Assembly: GCA_934182615.1 (NCBI GenBank)
Contig: CAKPRO010000001.1
Coordinates: forward strand, 62,001 to 126,000
Length of the DNA: 64,000 nucleotides
Reading direction: 5' to 3'
Source: an uncultured Bacilli bacterium
Lineage (GTDB): Bacteria; Bacillota_I; Bacilli_A; RF39; UBA660
A program made the translations under genes and the position numbers. The notes below the pieces were generated by a model that ran no database searches, was not told the DNA's origin, and was given only the letters and a program-made list of their open reading frames with translations. This document shows, in pieces, positions 18,202 through 27,587 of the stretch. Numbering within the stretch: position 1 is the first letter of the stretch; each line of letters starts with the position of its first letter.

Positions 18202-19299
18202 CTACACATTAAATCTAAAATGACAAATATCTCCATCTTGCATTATATATTCTTTACCCTCAATTCTAGCCTTACCAAGTTCCCTAACCTTAAGTTCAGA
18301 ACCAGCATTAACTAAATCATTATAAGACATAACCTCTGCCTTAATAAAACCTTTTTCAAAATCAGAATGAATAATACCAGCACATTCTGGAGCCTTAGAA
18401 CCTTTCTTAAAAGTCCAAGCCCTAACCTCATCCTTGCCAACAGTAAAGAATGTTGCAAGACCAAGTAAATCATAAGTCTTATTAATTAGTCTTTCCACTC
18501 CACTCTCTTTAATACCTAAATCATCTAAAAATAACTTCTTCTCTTCTTCATCAAGTTCAGATAATTCACTCTCTAACTTAGCACATATAATTGCAGTTTC
18601 ACTACCCTCTTTTTTAGCATAATCTTCTACTAACTTAGTATAATTATTACCAGTATTAATATCATTATCTTCTACATTTAAAGCATAAATAATAGGTTTC
18701 AAAGTAATCAAGTTAAAAGAACTAATTAATTTCTTCTCTTCTTCATCTAAACCTAACTTTCTAACTGGAATATTACTCTCTAATGCTTCTTTAATTCTTT
18801 CTAATAACTCTATTTCTTTAACATCATCTTTATTCTTCGTAGTCATTGCTTTCTTACCAATCTTATTAATTCTAGAAGTAACAATCTCTAAATCAGATAA
18901 AACAAGTTCTACATTAATAACTTCAATATCTCTAATTGGATCAACACTACCATCAACATGAATAATATTCTCATCATCAAAGCATCTAACTACTTCAACA
19001 ACAGCATCAACTTCTCTAATATGTGATAAAAACTTATTACCAAGCCCTTCACCATTACTAGCTCCCTTAACTAATCCTGCTATATCAGTAAACTCATAAG
19101 TAGTAGGAATAACTCTCTCTGGATTATACATATTCTTTAAAACATCAATCCTCTCATCTGGTACAATTACTACTCCTACATTAGGATCAATTGTCGCAAA
19201 AGGATAATTAGCCATCAAAATACTCTTCTTAGTAATAGCATTAAATAAAGTACTCTTTCCTACATTAGGAAGACCAACTATACCTGCTGTTAAACTCAT
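18202..19299 (-). CDS. ychF: YchF, Obg-family redox-sensitive (GTP/ATP)ase
   Basis: 365 residues from ATG 19299 (MSLTAGIVGLPNVGKSTLFN). G1 GLPNVGKS, G3 DIAGLVKGAS, the ATP-favouring G4 variant NVED instead of NKxD, a coiled coil (about 140-200) and a C-terminal TGS domain ending in MQDGDICHFRFNV. YchF binds ribosomes and the 26S-like machinery of stress responses; in bacteria it modulates translation. The 15 upstream in-frame codons lack similarity and a ribosome site, so the shorter start is used. Confidence 0.95.
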   Translation of the reverse strand: MSLTAGIVGLPNVGKSTLFNAITKKSILMANYPFATIDPNVGVVIVPDERIDVLKNMYNPERVIPTTYEFTDIAGLVKGASNGEGLGNKFLSHIREVDAVVEVVRCFDDENIIHVDGSVDPIRDIEVINVELVLSDLEIVTSRINKIGKKAMTTKNKDDVKEIELLERIKEALESNIPVRKLGLDEEEKKLISSFNLITLKPIIYALNVEDNDINTGNNYTKLVEDYAKKEGSETAIICAKLESELSELDEEEKKLFLDDLGIKESGVERLINKTYDLLGLATFFTVGKDEVRAWTFKKGSKAPECAGIIHSDFEKGFIKAEVMSYNDLVNAGSELKVRELGKARIEGKEYIMQDGDICHFRFNV

Positions 19300-19386
19300 A
19301 TATATCACTTCTTTCTTCCTAATTATTATATCAAAAAAAGCCATATATTACAATCTTAAAAACAGTAATTAAATATTATTTTTATT

Positions 19387-19475
19387 CACTTTCAGCCTAT
19401 AGTCTTCCAGTGTTATTGCTAGCCAATACTTGTCTATCAATAATATATCAGCCATATCTATTATATATAAGCATA
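19387..19475 (+). repeat. Tandem-hairpin element B (class I)
   Basis: Hairpins 19387-19412 (CACT...AG-CC-TATA-GT-CT...AGTG) and 19413-19443 (TTATTGCTAG / CTATCAATAA, apex CC...GT) abut exactly. The tail TATATCAGCCATATCTATTA follows, nearly identical to the tail of element C. Confidence 0.75.
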
Positions 19476-19495
19476 AATACATACCCAAAACTATT

Positions 19496-19549
19496 GATTA
19501 TGAAACTCATAGGTTCATAATCACTTTAAAAGACCTTAGGCTTTTAAAG
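19496..19549 (-). repeat. Tandem-hairpin element G, facing element B
   Basis: On the minus strand: hairpin 19524-19549 (CTTTAAAAG / CTTTTAAAG, apex CC-TAAG-GT) then 19496-19522 (GATTATGAA / TTCATAATC, apex CC-TATGA-GT), one base apart. It has the same apex signature as the other elements but in opposite orientation to element B, 20 bases away. Confidence 0.65.
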
Positions 19550-19551
19550 AT

Positions 19552-19580
19552 ATAAAAAAAGCTATACATAGAGTATAACT
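19552..19580 (-). terminator. Terminator of the AbgT-type transporter gene
   Basis: AGTTATAC-TCTAT-GTATAGCT followed by seven T on the minus strand, just after the gene at 19586. Confidence 0.8.
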
Positions 19581-19585
19581 CTTAT

Positions 19586-21121
19586 TTATAACATAACCCC
19601 AGTACCAATACCAATAGGAATACCAATAATATAGAAAGCTAATATAATAATAAGCCATAAAACAGTAAACGCTATTGCATAAGGTACCATCAAACTCATA
19701 GCATCCGCTATCGTAATAACATCATTCTTCCTCTTATTATAAATATGTAAGAATCCAATCAAAATAACAAAATAACTAAATATCGGAGTAAGACCCTTAA
19801 CACTACTATCAGCAGCCCTAAATACCGCTTCAGCAAACTCTGGAGTCATTGAACTTTGCATAAACATCGGTACAATAACCGGTGACATCATAGCCCACTT
19901 AGTCGATGCCATTGGTACAAAGAAAGTAGAAATAGCCACAACTAAGAAAGTAACAACCACTAGTAATAGACCAGTAAATTGAAATTTATTAATAAGTTCA
20001 GATAAAGAAGCCACAATAAATAACCCAATATTAGTTTCTTTAAATATCAAACAAAACTGAGCCGCAAAGAAAATAAGAACAAGAAGAGAAGCAACATCTT
20101 TGAGATAATAACTCATACCATCTACCAAATCCCTATTATCATCAATAGTACCAACTCTAATACCATATATTAAAGAACTAAAGATAAGTAAAAATGAGAA
20201 TATCGTAACCGAACCCTGATAGAAGTAAGAACCTTCTCCAAATAACATATCAACATATTTACTTTGATTCAAATCAAGTAATAATCCCGAAAAAGGAAGA
20301 CCCTTAATAATACAATAAACAAGTAATAACAAAGCAATAAAAGTAGCCCCTAACGAAAGAACAACACCCTTTCTCTCTTTTTTACTAGGAACACCATCTT
20401 GTGAAGGCTCTTCTTCATCAAAATAATACTTACCAAGTTTAGGAATAATAAATTTTTCCGTAACAACCATACCAACATAAGCCACTAATATCATACTAAT
20501 AGCGGTAAAAATAATATTACCATATAAATTAACATTATATGCCGAATCAAGTACCTTACTAGCCTTACCAGAATATAAAGTAAGCATTGAATCAAGCCTA
20601 TTAATAATAACATTAGCTCCATACCCAAAAGTAATACCCGAAAAAGCCGCACAAATACCCGCTGACGGATGTCTACCAAGATTCATAAATAATATCGCAG
20701 CAAGAGGAATAAGTATTACATATCCAACTTCATAAAACATTGAAAATATAATACCTAGTAATACCACAAGAAAAGTCAAAAACTTTCTAGGTACCTTCTC
20801 ACTAATCATCTTAAATAAAGAATTAAGAAATCCTGACTTATAAGCAACCCCTACTCCAAGTAAACCAATAATCAAATTACCTAAAGGAGCAAAATTAAGA
20901 AAATTATTAAGCATATTACTAATCAAATATTGAAGACCAGTCCTATTAAACAAATTATTAATATTAACAACCTGACTATTCAAATCACCAGTAGCCTCAT
21001 TAACAACATAATAACTAGTCTCTAAATTAAGAATACTACCAATACTACTAATAATCATAATACCAATAGTAAGTATCAAAAATACCAATGCTGGATGAAG
21101 TCTAATCTTTTTCTTTTTCAT
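19586..21121 (-). CDS. AbgT-family transporter
   Basis: 511 residues with about 12-13 membrane segments. AbgT-type features include a central VVTEKFIIPKLGKY segment, the loop FFVPMASTKWAMMSPVIVPM and SVKGLTPIFSYFVILIGF. The family exports or imports p-aminobenzoyl-glutamate and related folate breakdown products or sulfa drugs. The start at 21121 lies inside the end of the DUF951 gene (20-base overlap), so the two are translationally coupled. Confidence 0.85.
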   Translation of the reverse strand: MKKKKIRLHPALVFLILTIGIMIISSIGSILNLETSYYVVNEATGDLNSQVVNINNLFNRTGLQYLISNMLNNFLNFAPLGNLIIGLLGVGVAYKSGFLNSLFKMISEKVPRKFLTFLVVLLGIIFSMFYEVGYVILIPLAAILFMNLGRHPSAGICAAFSGITFGYGANVIINRLDSMLTLYSGKASKVLDSAYNVNLYGNIIFTAISMILVAYVGMVVTEKFIIPKLGKYYFDEEEPSQDGVPSKKERKGVVLSLGATFIALLLLVYCIIKGLPFSGLLLDLNQSKYVDMLFGEGSYFYQGSVTIFSFLLIFSSLIYGIRVGTIDDNRDLVDGMSYYLKDVASLLVLIFFAAQFCLIFKETNIGLFIVASLSELINKFQFTGLLLVVVTFLVVAISTFFVPMASTKWAMMSPVIVPMFMQSSMTPEFAEAVFRAADSSVKGLTPIFSYFVILIGFLHIYNKRKNDVITIADAMSLMVPYAIAFTVLWLIIILAFYIIGIPIGIGTGVML

Positions 21122-21296
21122 TACATACCACCTTTTTAATCTTTTTATTAAGTTCCACTCTAGGTATCATAATAACCCTAGAACATTTAACACATCTAAT
21201 TTTAACATCCGCTCCCAATCTAATAATTTCAAAATCATAAGAACCACACGGATGAACCTTCTTCATAGTAACAATATCACCTAAATTATAATTCAT
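21102..21296 (-). CDS. DUF951 small protein
   Basis: 64 residues, basic. The block KKVHPCGSYDFEIIRLGADVKIRCVKCSRVIMIPR is, in two parts, the DUF951 family pattern, with Cys17 and a CxxC pair that could bind zinc. In many Bacillota this gene sits next to ychF, as here in the wider cluster. Function unknown; nucleic-acid binding is a guess. Ribosome site GGAAGTGA. Confidence 0.85.
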   Translation of the reverse strand: MNYNLGDIVTMKKVHPCGSYDFEIIRLGADVKIRCVKCSRVIMIPRVELNKKIKKVVCNEKEKD

Positions 21297-21397
21297 ATAA
21301 TCACTTCCATATTCACATTATAGCATTAATTTAATTTTAAGTAAATTAATATATTATACATTTTTAAATTTTTATTATGTATCTTCTTCTAAGAATA

Positions 21398-21426
21398 TTG
21401 TAAAAAAACCTATCATTTGATATAAT
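21398..21426 (+). promoter_or_regulatory. Sigma-A promoter of the surface-gene cluster
   Basis: TTGTAA, 17-base spacer, perfect TATAAT; the GTG start is 27 bases on. Confidence 0.75.
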
Positions 21427-21452
21427 ATAAAAGATAAAGAAGGGATGATGAA

Positions 21453-22796
21453 GTGAAAAAAGAAGTAAATAATACAAGAAAAAAAAGAAAACTAAATTTT
21501 CAAAAAATATTTAATTTAGTAAGTGCTATGTTTATCTTAGCCTGCTGTATATTCTATGGAACAAGATTCCTAAAACTATATATAGCAAACAACAAAGTAG
21601 AAAAAATAACTGTACTCGCTGACAATATCAAAGATAACAATAAAGATAGTGAATCATTTAAACAAATAAATGAAGACTATTACTTTACTGGAGAAGTAGA
21701 AAATAACTATGTAAAATACTCTAATATATTATGGAGAATAGTAAAAGTAAACTCTGACAAATCAGTAACCCTAGTATCAGATAATGCTTTAACATCATTA
21801 AATCCTGGTACAGGAACAACATATGAAAAAACATCCATAAATAAATGGTTAAATAAAGGAGAAGAAGAAAACACAGGTATTCTAGAAACAAATCTAAATA
21901 ATACCTCAAAGTATCTAACATTCTCAAAAACATGTAAAGATACAGTAACCGATACCAAAAACATTACATGTAAAGATAAATTAGAAGATACTTACATAAC
22001 CGCCCCATCAGTATATGACTATGTAAATACCGGTGGTAATAAAGGCTTTATGAATAATAATGAATACTTCTATTTAACCAATATAGATAAAGATAAAAAA
22101 TTAATGTATATCGATTCAACAGGTAAAACAAATAGTACTGATGATTCAGATATCCTAGGAGTAAAAGCCATTATAACATTAAAAAATACCCTAACATTAA
22201 AAGAAGGAAATGGTACCAAAGATAACCCATATACCTTTGAAGATAAAGAAGGATTATTAGGAAGTTATGTAAAACTAGGTAATGATACATGGAGAATCTA
22301 TAGTATAGAAGATAATACTGTAAAATTATCATTAGATAACTATCTAAAAGTAAATAATAAAGAAGTAAAATATAAATATTCAAATAACGGCTACTACCAC
22401 AACGATACAAAACAAGGTACCTTAGCAGAATATCTAAATAAAACATATCTAAATACCTTAAGTTATAAAGATAAAATAAAAGAAAATAAATTCGCTAATG
22501 GTATCTATAGTAGTACCACTAACTACGATTATAATAAAGTATTAACAACTACTGTTGATACCAAAGTATCAGTATTAAGTATTGGTAACATAATATTAAA
22601 TAATAACAATACTAACTACTTCCTATCAACAGGAGTATCAAAAGATAGTAACCTAGTATATGTAATGCAAGATGATTATAAAGTATATACCAAAGTATCC
22701 ACTACTACATTAAAAATAGTTCCAACAATAGCACTAGATAAATCACTACTAACAAAAGGAGACGGAACAATAGAAAGTCCATACGAGGTAGAATAA
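21453..22796 (+). CDS. Membrane-anchored extracellular protein with two WRIVKV-type (DUF6273-like) domains
   Basis: 447 residues starting at GTG with AGGGATG before it. A basic tail and one membrane helix (about 20-40) precede two repeats of an extracellular domain. The first has YVKYSNILWRIVKVNSDKSV, the second YVKLGNDTWRIYSIEDNTV. Each ends in a phrase like GNGTKDNPY or GDGTIESPYEVE. Four cysteines in the first domain (KTCKDT..NITCKD) may form a disulfide. Proteins with this domain are common on the surface of gut Bacillota; the biochemical role is unknown. It is followed after one base by the phosphodiester glycosidase gene. Confidence 0.65.
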   Translation: MKKEVNNTRKKRKLNFQKIFNLVSAMFILACCIFYGTRFLKLYIANNKVEKITVLADNIKDNNKDSESFKQINEDYYFTGEVENNYVKYSNILWRIVKVNSDKSVTLVSDNALTSLNPGTGTTYEKTSINKWLNKGEEENTGILETNLNNTSKYLTFSKTCKDTVTDTKNITCKDKLEDTYITAPSVYDYVNTGGNKGFMNNNEYFYLTNIDKDKKLMYIDSTGKTNSTDDSDILGVKAIITLKNTLTLKEGNGTKDNPYTFEDKEGLLGSYVKLGNDTWRIYSIEDNTVKLSLDNYLKVNNKEVKYKYSNNGYYHNDTKQGTLAEYLNKTYLNTLSYKDKIKENKFANGIYSSTTNYDYNKVLTTTVDTKVSVLSIGNIILNNNNTNYFLSTGVSKDSNLVYVMQDDYKVYTKVSTTTLKIVPTIALDKSLLTKGDGTIESPYEVE

Positions 22797-22797
22797 T

Positions 22798-23826
22798 ATG
22801 AGTACAAGAAAAAAGAAAAAAATATATAAAACAACAATTCTATTTATAATATTAGATTTATTAGCCATAACTGGCTTTGTAGTAATGTATGGTCCTTGGG
22901 ACAAAGTAAGAAACATGTATGTAAATACCGCTTTAAAAACCATGCACCATCAATACTTTGCCAATATCTTCTACAGTCAAAAAACAATTGATAAAATAAA
23001 TAGTAGTAGTTATTTCGTAACCATAAATGAAGATGCTAATACTGAAGATGTTATAATAAATACCAAAGAAAAATCAAAATATAAAGATAAATATGAAGAA
23101 GAACTATTTACAAGAAACAACCCTGATGACTCCTATAAAATAATAGATCTAAAAATAGGAACATCAAAAGGTTACCTAGTAGCCATCTATAAACCAGAAA
23201 AAGTAAGACTAATATCCACTAAACAATTCAATGTTGGTGGTAAAGGAGAACGAATCCTAACCATGTGTCAAAGATATGGTGGCTCAGTATGTATAAATGG
23301 TGGAGGCTTCCAAGATGAAGGTTATGGTTCTGATATACCAATAGGTATCGTAATCCAAAATGGCGAAATAACTTGGGGTAAAGATACTGCTGATACCGCT
23401 AGAGACAATGTAATAGGTCTAACAAAAGACGGCAAACTAAAACTAATGTCAAATGCTACCGCTAATGAAGCATTAGCAGCTGGTGTAAATGACGCCATGA
23501 TATTTGGCCCATTCCTAATAGTAAATGGAAAACCACTAGAAATAGTTGGAGATCCATGGGGTCAAGCACCGAGAGTAGCCATTGGACAAACAAAAGATGG
23601 AATAATCCTATTTCTAGTGGTAGATGGTGAAAACTATATAAATGGTGCTAGTCTGCAAGATATGGTAGATGTATTACAAAAATATGGCGCATATAATGCC
23701 GCTAACCTAGATGGCGGACAATCATCAAGTTTAGTAGTAAATAACAAATTATATAATAACCCACCTCCTGCTGCTAAAAGACAAGGCGGAAGATATGTTG
23801 TAACAGGATGGGGATTAATAGACTAA
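22798..23826 (+). CDS. Phosphodiester glycosidase family protein (NAGPA domain), membrane-anchored
   Basis: 342 residues: N-terminal membrane helix (about 10-32), a linker to about residue 110, then the NAGPA/DUF2233 domain with CINGGGFQDEG, MIFGPFLIVNG, PRVAIGQTKDG, LVVDGENYINGAS and the hallmark NLDGGQSSSLVV. Relatives cleave phosphodiester-linked sugars, in bacteria probably on exopolysaccharide or teichoic-acid-like polymers. Tightly linked to the upstream surface gene and ended by a strong terminator. Confidence 0.88.
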   Translation: MSTRKKKKIYKTTILFIILDLLAITGFVVMYGPWDKVRNMYVNTALKTMHHQYFANIFYSQKTIDKINSSSYFVTINEDANTEDVIINTKEKSKYKDKYEEELFTRNNPDDSYKIIDLKIGTSKGYLVAIYKPEKVRLISTKQFNVGGKGERILTMCQRYGGSVCINGGGFQDEGYGSDIPIGIVIQNGEITWGKDTADTARDNVIGLTKDGKLKLMSNATANEALAAGVNDAMIFGPFLIVNGKPLEIVGDPWGQAPRVAIGQTKDGIILFLVVDGENYINGASLQDMVDVLQKYGAYNAANLDGGQSSSLVVNNKLYNNPPPAAKRQGGRYVVTGWGLID

Positions 23827-23853
23827 AGCTTATCTAAATATAAGCTTTTTTCA
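23826..23853 (+). terminator. Terminator after the phosphodiester glycosidase gene
   Basis: AAAGCTTAT-CTAAAT-ATAAGCTTT stem followed by T-run. Confidence 0.85.
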
Positions 23854-23882
23854 TTTACAAAACATATTACATTTGATATACT
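23854..23882 (+). promoter_or_regulatory. Promoter of the CapA-like gene
   Basis: TTTACA, 17-base spacer, TATACT. Confidence 0.6.
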
Positions 23883-23898
23883 AATAATAGGTGGTAAA

Positions 23899-25149
23899 AT
23901 GAACAAAAGAAGAAGAAAAAGAAAACTAAAAAAAAGTGTTAAAATAACCCTAGTATTATTACTAGTAATAGGACTATTATCCTATCCAACATATAAACTG
24001 CTAACAAAAGAAAAAACTCCTAATAACGAAGCAAAACCAAATACCGAAGAAAAAGAAGAACATTATGAACTATCACTAATAGCAGTCGGAGACAACCTAA
24101 TTCATTCATCAGTATATAAAGATGCCAATAAACATGCCAATTATAACGGTTATGACTTCAAACCAATGATAACCAATATCAAAGAAATAGTATCAAACTA
24201 TGATATTGGCTACTACAACCAAGAAACAATCCTAGGAGGAACAGAACTAGGACTAAATGACTACCCAACATTTAATTCTCCATATGAAGCTGGAGATGCC
24301 ATGATCGATGCAGGCTTTAATCTAGTAAGTCTAGCCACTAATCATACCATGGATAGTGGTAAAAAGGCCGTAGAAAATTCATGTAAATACTGGAACTCAA
24401 AAGAAAATGTTTTAACCGCAGGTAGTTATTGTAGTGAAGAAGAAAGAAACGAAATAAAAATAAAAGAAAAAAATAACATAACATATACTATGTTAAATTA
24501 TACATACGGAACAAATGGTATGAAAGTACCAAATGATTACTTAGTAAATGTATGGCCTACTGATATAGATAATATTAATAATCCAGAGAAAGATACCAAA
24601 TATCAAGAGTACAAGAAACAAGTAAAACAAGATGTAGAAAAAGTAAGAGACAAAGTAGATGTCCTAATCGTAGCCATGCACTGGGGTGTAGAGTATACTC
24701 ATAATCCAACCGAATATGAAAAAGATATGGCTTCATACTTAGCCTCACTAGGAGTAGATCTAATAATTGGAACCCATCCCCATGTAATACAACCAGTAAC
24801 ATGGATAGATAATACCTTAGTAATATATTCTCTAGGTAATTTCCTATCAGCCCAATATCAAAACCAATCAACATGTACAAACTATAAATGTACAACTGGA
24901 TTAATGACAAGTCTAAAAATAGAAAAAGATGTCAAAGGAAAAGAAAAAAGTATAAAAATAACTAATGTAGAAAACGAATTAATATATAACTACTACAACC
25001 AATCAACATGGAGAGGATTCAAAGTAATACCATTCTCTAATCCAGAAATAAAAACATACTTACCAAGTTATAAATCAGTATATAATACCTACAAAGAAGT
25101 AGTACAACGACTTGACAGTAATATGTATGTAAAAGAAACAGTAGAATAA
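23899..25149 (+). CDS. CapA-family (poly-gamma-glutamate synthesis type) metallophosphatase-like protein
   Basis: 416 residues. A very basic N-terminus and membrane helix (about 13-32) anchor an extracytoplasmic PGA_cap domain: LIAVGDNLIHSSVY, NQETILGG, LVSLATNHTMDSG, VAMHWGVEY, IIGTHPHVIQPV and YSLGNFLSAQYQ. These match the metallophosphoesterase motifs (GD-x-H, N-H, H-x-H). In Bacillus CapA takes part in poly-gamma-glutamate export, but no capB/capC lie here, so another cell-envelope role is likely. It has its own promoter and is convergent with the clp gene. Confidence 0.88.
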   Translation: MNKRRRKRKLKKSVKITLVLLLVIGLLSYPTYKLLTKEKTPNNEAKPNTEEKEEHYELSLIAVGDNLIHSSVYKDANKHANYNGYDFKPMITNIKEIVSNYDIGYYNQETILGGTELGLNDYPTFNSPYEAGDAMIDAGFNLVSLATNHTMDSGKKAVENSCKYWNSKENVLTAGSYCSEEERNEIKIKEKNNITYTMLNYTYGTNGMKVPNDYLVNVWPTDIDNINNPEKDTKYQEYKKQVKQDVEKVRDKVDVLIVAMHWGVEYTHNPTEYEKDMASYLASLGVDLIIGTHPHVIQPVTWIDNTLVIYSLGNFLSAQYQNQSTCTNYKCTTGLMTSLKIEKDVKGKEKSIKITNVENELIYNYYNQSTWRGFKVIPFSNPEIKTYLPSYKSVYNTYKEVVQRLDSNMYVKETVE

Positions 25150-25150
25150 A

Positions 25151-25185
25151 AAAGTATCACTTTAACTAGTGATATTTTTTTTAAC
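25151..25185. terminator. Bidirectional terminator between the CapA and Clp genes
   Basis: ATCACT-TTAACT-AGTGAT stem with A-run upstream and T-run downstream; overlaps the stop codon of the clp gene. Confidence 0.8.
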
Positions 25186-27468
25186 AATAGAATCGATATA
25201 AATATCCTTATCTCCTCTAATAACCCCATCAATAATAACATTCTCAATATCTTTAGAAATAATCTTATCAATTCTCCTAGCCCCAAACTCATAAAATTCA
25301 CACTTATTAACAATCTCATCAATAACATTATCATTAATATCAATATTAATATCTTTATATTTATCTCTAATATATTCAAATCTCTTCTTAATAATACATT
25401 TAATAGAAGTATCATCAAGTCTATCAAAAACAATAATATTATCAATCCTATTAATAAAAGCCGTATTAAAATATCCCTTCAAACTCGAAATAACACTACT
25501 ATCAGTCTTCTTATTAAAACCAATACCATTCTTCTCAAAACCAATATTTGAAGTCATAATAACAACAACATTATTAAATCTAACTTCTCTACCTTTAGAA
25601 TTCTTAATTTTACCCTCTTCAAGTATCTGATAAAACAAATTAATAACATTAGGATGAGCTTTATCAATTTCATCAAGTAATAAAACACTATTAGGTTTAT
25701 TTCTAATTTCTTCTAAAATATTCTTATTATCATCATATCCAACATATCCAGGTGAAGAACCAAGTATCTTATTAACCGCAGTACTATCACTATACTCACT
25801 CATATCCATTCTAATAAGATTATCTGCTCCTACTAAAATATTAGCATATTCTTTAGCCAACCTACTCTTACCTACACCTGAAGAACCTACAAATAAAAGA
25901 GAATAACATCTATCATTATATCCACATCTAATTCTTTTAGTAATATCCATCAAATTATCAATAGCTTTATCTTCTCCTACAATAATATCCTTAAGTCTAT
26001 TTTCCATATCATTAATATTACCACTATTAGAAATAATTTCATATACAGGAACTCCCGTTCTATTACTAATAACACTAGCAATATCATCAAGTAAAATCTT
26101 ATTCTTATTATTCCTACTAAGTAATTCAATATCATTTAAACGAGACATAAGTTCTGTCTCCTTCTTTCTCAAAGAATAAGCCTTATCAATATTATTATCA
26201 ATAATAAAACTATTTTTATCCTTATTTAATTTACAAATTTCCCTCTTAATATCCCTAATCTCATTATCCGAAGTACACCCTCTAAGTCCAACTCTAGAAG
26301 CAACTTCATCTAAAATATCGATCTCTTTGTCAGGTCTATTTCTATCAAAAATATATTTCTCTGACAAATTAATAATATAATCAATCATATCATTATCAAT
26401 AATAACATTATGATATCTCTCATAAATATTCTTAATCTTCGTTAATATATTTTTAGTTTCCCCTATACTAGGCTCATTAACAAATATCTTTTGAAATCTT
26501 CTCTCTAACGCCGAATCCTTTTCAATAAACTTCTTATATTCTTCAGTAGTAGTAGCCCCTATACATCTAATTTTACCCCTAGCTAATGCCGGTTTCAAAA
26601 TATTAGAAGCATCAATAGCTCCTTCAGCTCCACCCGCTCCTACTAAAGTATGAATCTCATCGATAAATAAAATAATATCATCATTATCTTCAATCTCTTT
26701 AATAACCTTTTTCATTCTCTCTTCAAATTCACCACGATATTTAGTACCCGCTACCATCGTAGCCATATCTAAAGAAATAATTTTCTTATCACATAATACC
26801 TTAGGAACCTCATCATTAACAATAAGCCTAGACAACTCTTCCACAATCGCAGTCTTACCAACACCAGCGTCTCCTATTAAAATAGGATTATTTTTAGTTC
26901 TTCTGCATAATATTTCCATAACTCTTTTAACTTCTTTATCTCTTCCAATAACCGGATCAAGTAAATTATTTTTAGCCTCACTAGTAAGATCTACCCCAAG
27001 ATCATATATAAGAAGTTTTTTCTTCTTATTTTTTTTACTTTTCTTAATCAAGCTACTAGAAAAATCATCATATATATCTTCAATATCAATACCCATACCA
27101 ATAATAAGTCTAATAGCAATACCTTCTCCCTCTTCTAACATAGCAAAAAACAAATGTTCTGAAGTAACCTCACCATCATTATTTTCCTTACTATCAATAA
27201 TAGCATTCTGAATAACCTTTCTAAGTAAAGGAGTATATAAAAATACCTCATTCTTTTTATCCGTAGTACCTACAACCTTACACAGTTCACTTTTAAAATT
27301 ATCATACTCAAGTCCATATTCACTAAGTCTATCACATATATTACTATCACTATTAAGAATAGCAAGAAGTAAATGTTCAGTCCCAATATAAGGATGTCCA
27401 AGCCCTATCATCTCTTTCTTAGCATTATTCAAAATAGTCTGTGCCTCTTCATTAAAATTACCAATCAT
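25162..27468 (-). CDS. clpC: ClpC-type AAA+ unfoldase
   Basis: 768 residues. Clp N-terminal double repeat (about 1-140; GHPYIGTEHLLLAIL and EVTSEHLFFAMLEEG), AAA-1 Walker A GDAGVGKT (near 200) and Walker B ILFIDEIHTLVGAG, a short middle domain with a UVR-like IDKAYSLRKKETELMSRL, AAA-2 Walker A GSSGVGKS (near 520) and Walker B VLLLDEIDKAH. It unfolds substrates for ClpP. It is a single gene: the ctsR-mcsA-mcsB genes found beside clpC in Bacillus are absent, and I see no CtsR operator upstream. Slightly shorter than Bacillus ClpC (810). Confidence 0.88.
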   Translation of the reverse strand: MIGNFNEEAQTILNNAKKEMIGLGHPYIGTEHLLLAILNSDSNICDRLSEYGLEYDNFKSELCKVVGTTDKKNEVFLYTPLLRKVIQNAIIDSKENNDGEVTSEHLFFAMLEEGEGIAIRLIIGMGIDIEDIYDDFSSSLIKKSKKNKKKKLLIYDLGVDLTSEAKNNLLDPVIGRDKEVKRVMEILCRRTKNNPILIGDAGVGKTAIVEELSRLIVNDEVPKVLCDKKIISLDMATMVAGTKYRGEFEERMKKVIKEIEDNDDIILFIDEIHTLVGAGGAEGAIDASNILKPALARGKIRCIGATTTEEYKKFIEKDSALERRFQKIFVNEPSIGETKNILTKIKNIYERYHNVIIDNDMIDYIINLSEKYIFDRNRPDKEIDILDEVASRVGLRGCTSDNEIRDIKREICKLNKDKNSFIIDNNIDKAYSLRKKETELMSRLNDIELLSRNNKNKILLDDIASVISNRTGVPVYEIISNSGNINDMENRLKDIIVGEDKAIDNLMDITKRIRCGYNDRCYSLLFVGSSGVGKSRLAKEYANILVGADNLIRMDMSEYSDSTAVNKILGSSPGYVGYDDNKNILEEIRNKPNSVLLLDEIDKAHPNVINLFYQILEEGKIKNSKGREVRFNNVVVIMTSNIGFEKNGIGFNKKTDSSVISSLKGYFNTAFINRIDNIIVFDRLDDTSIKCIIKKRFEYIRDKYKDINIDINDNVIDEIVNKCEFYEFGARRIDKIISKDIENVIIDGVIRGDKDIYIDSIVKKNITS

Positions 27469-27551
27469 AATATTCTCCTTTCATAATTATTCTATGATTA
27501 TAATGTAATAATTTTAATAATTTTAAACAATAAAAATAGACTTTTAATGCA

Positions 27552-27583
27552 AAAAAAATACCTACCTAAGTAGATATTTTATT
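27552..27583 (-). terminator. Terminator of the 27588 transporter gene
   Basis: Minus strand AATATCTAC-TTAG-GTAGGTATT followed by eight T. Confidence 0.8.
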
Positions 27584-27587
27584 ATAA

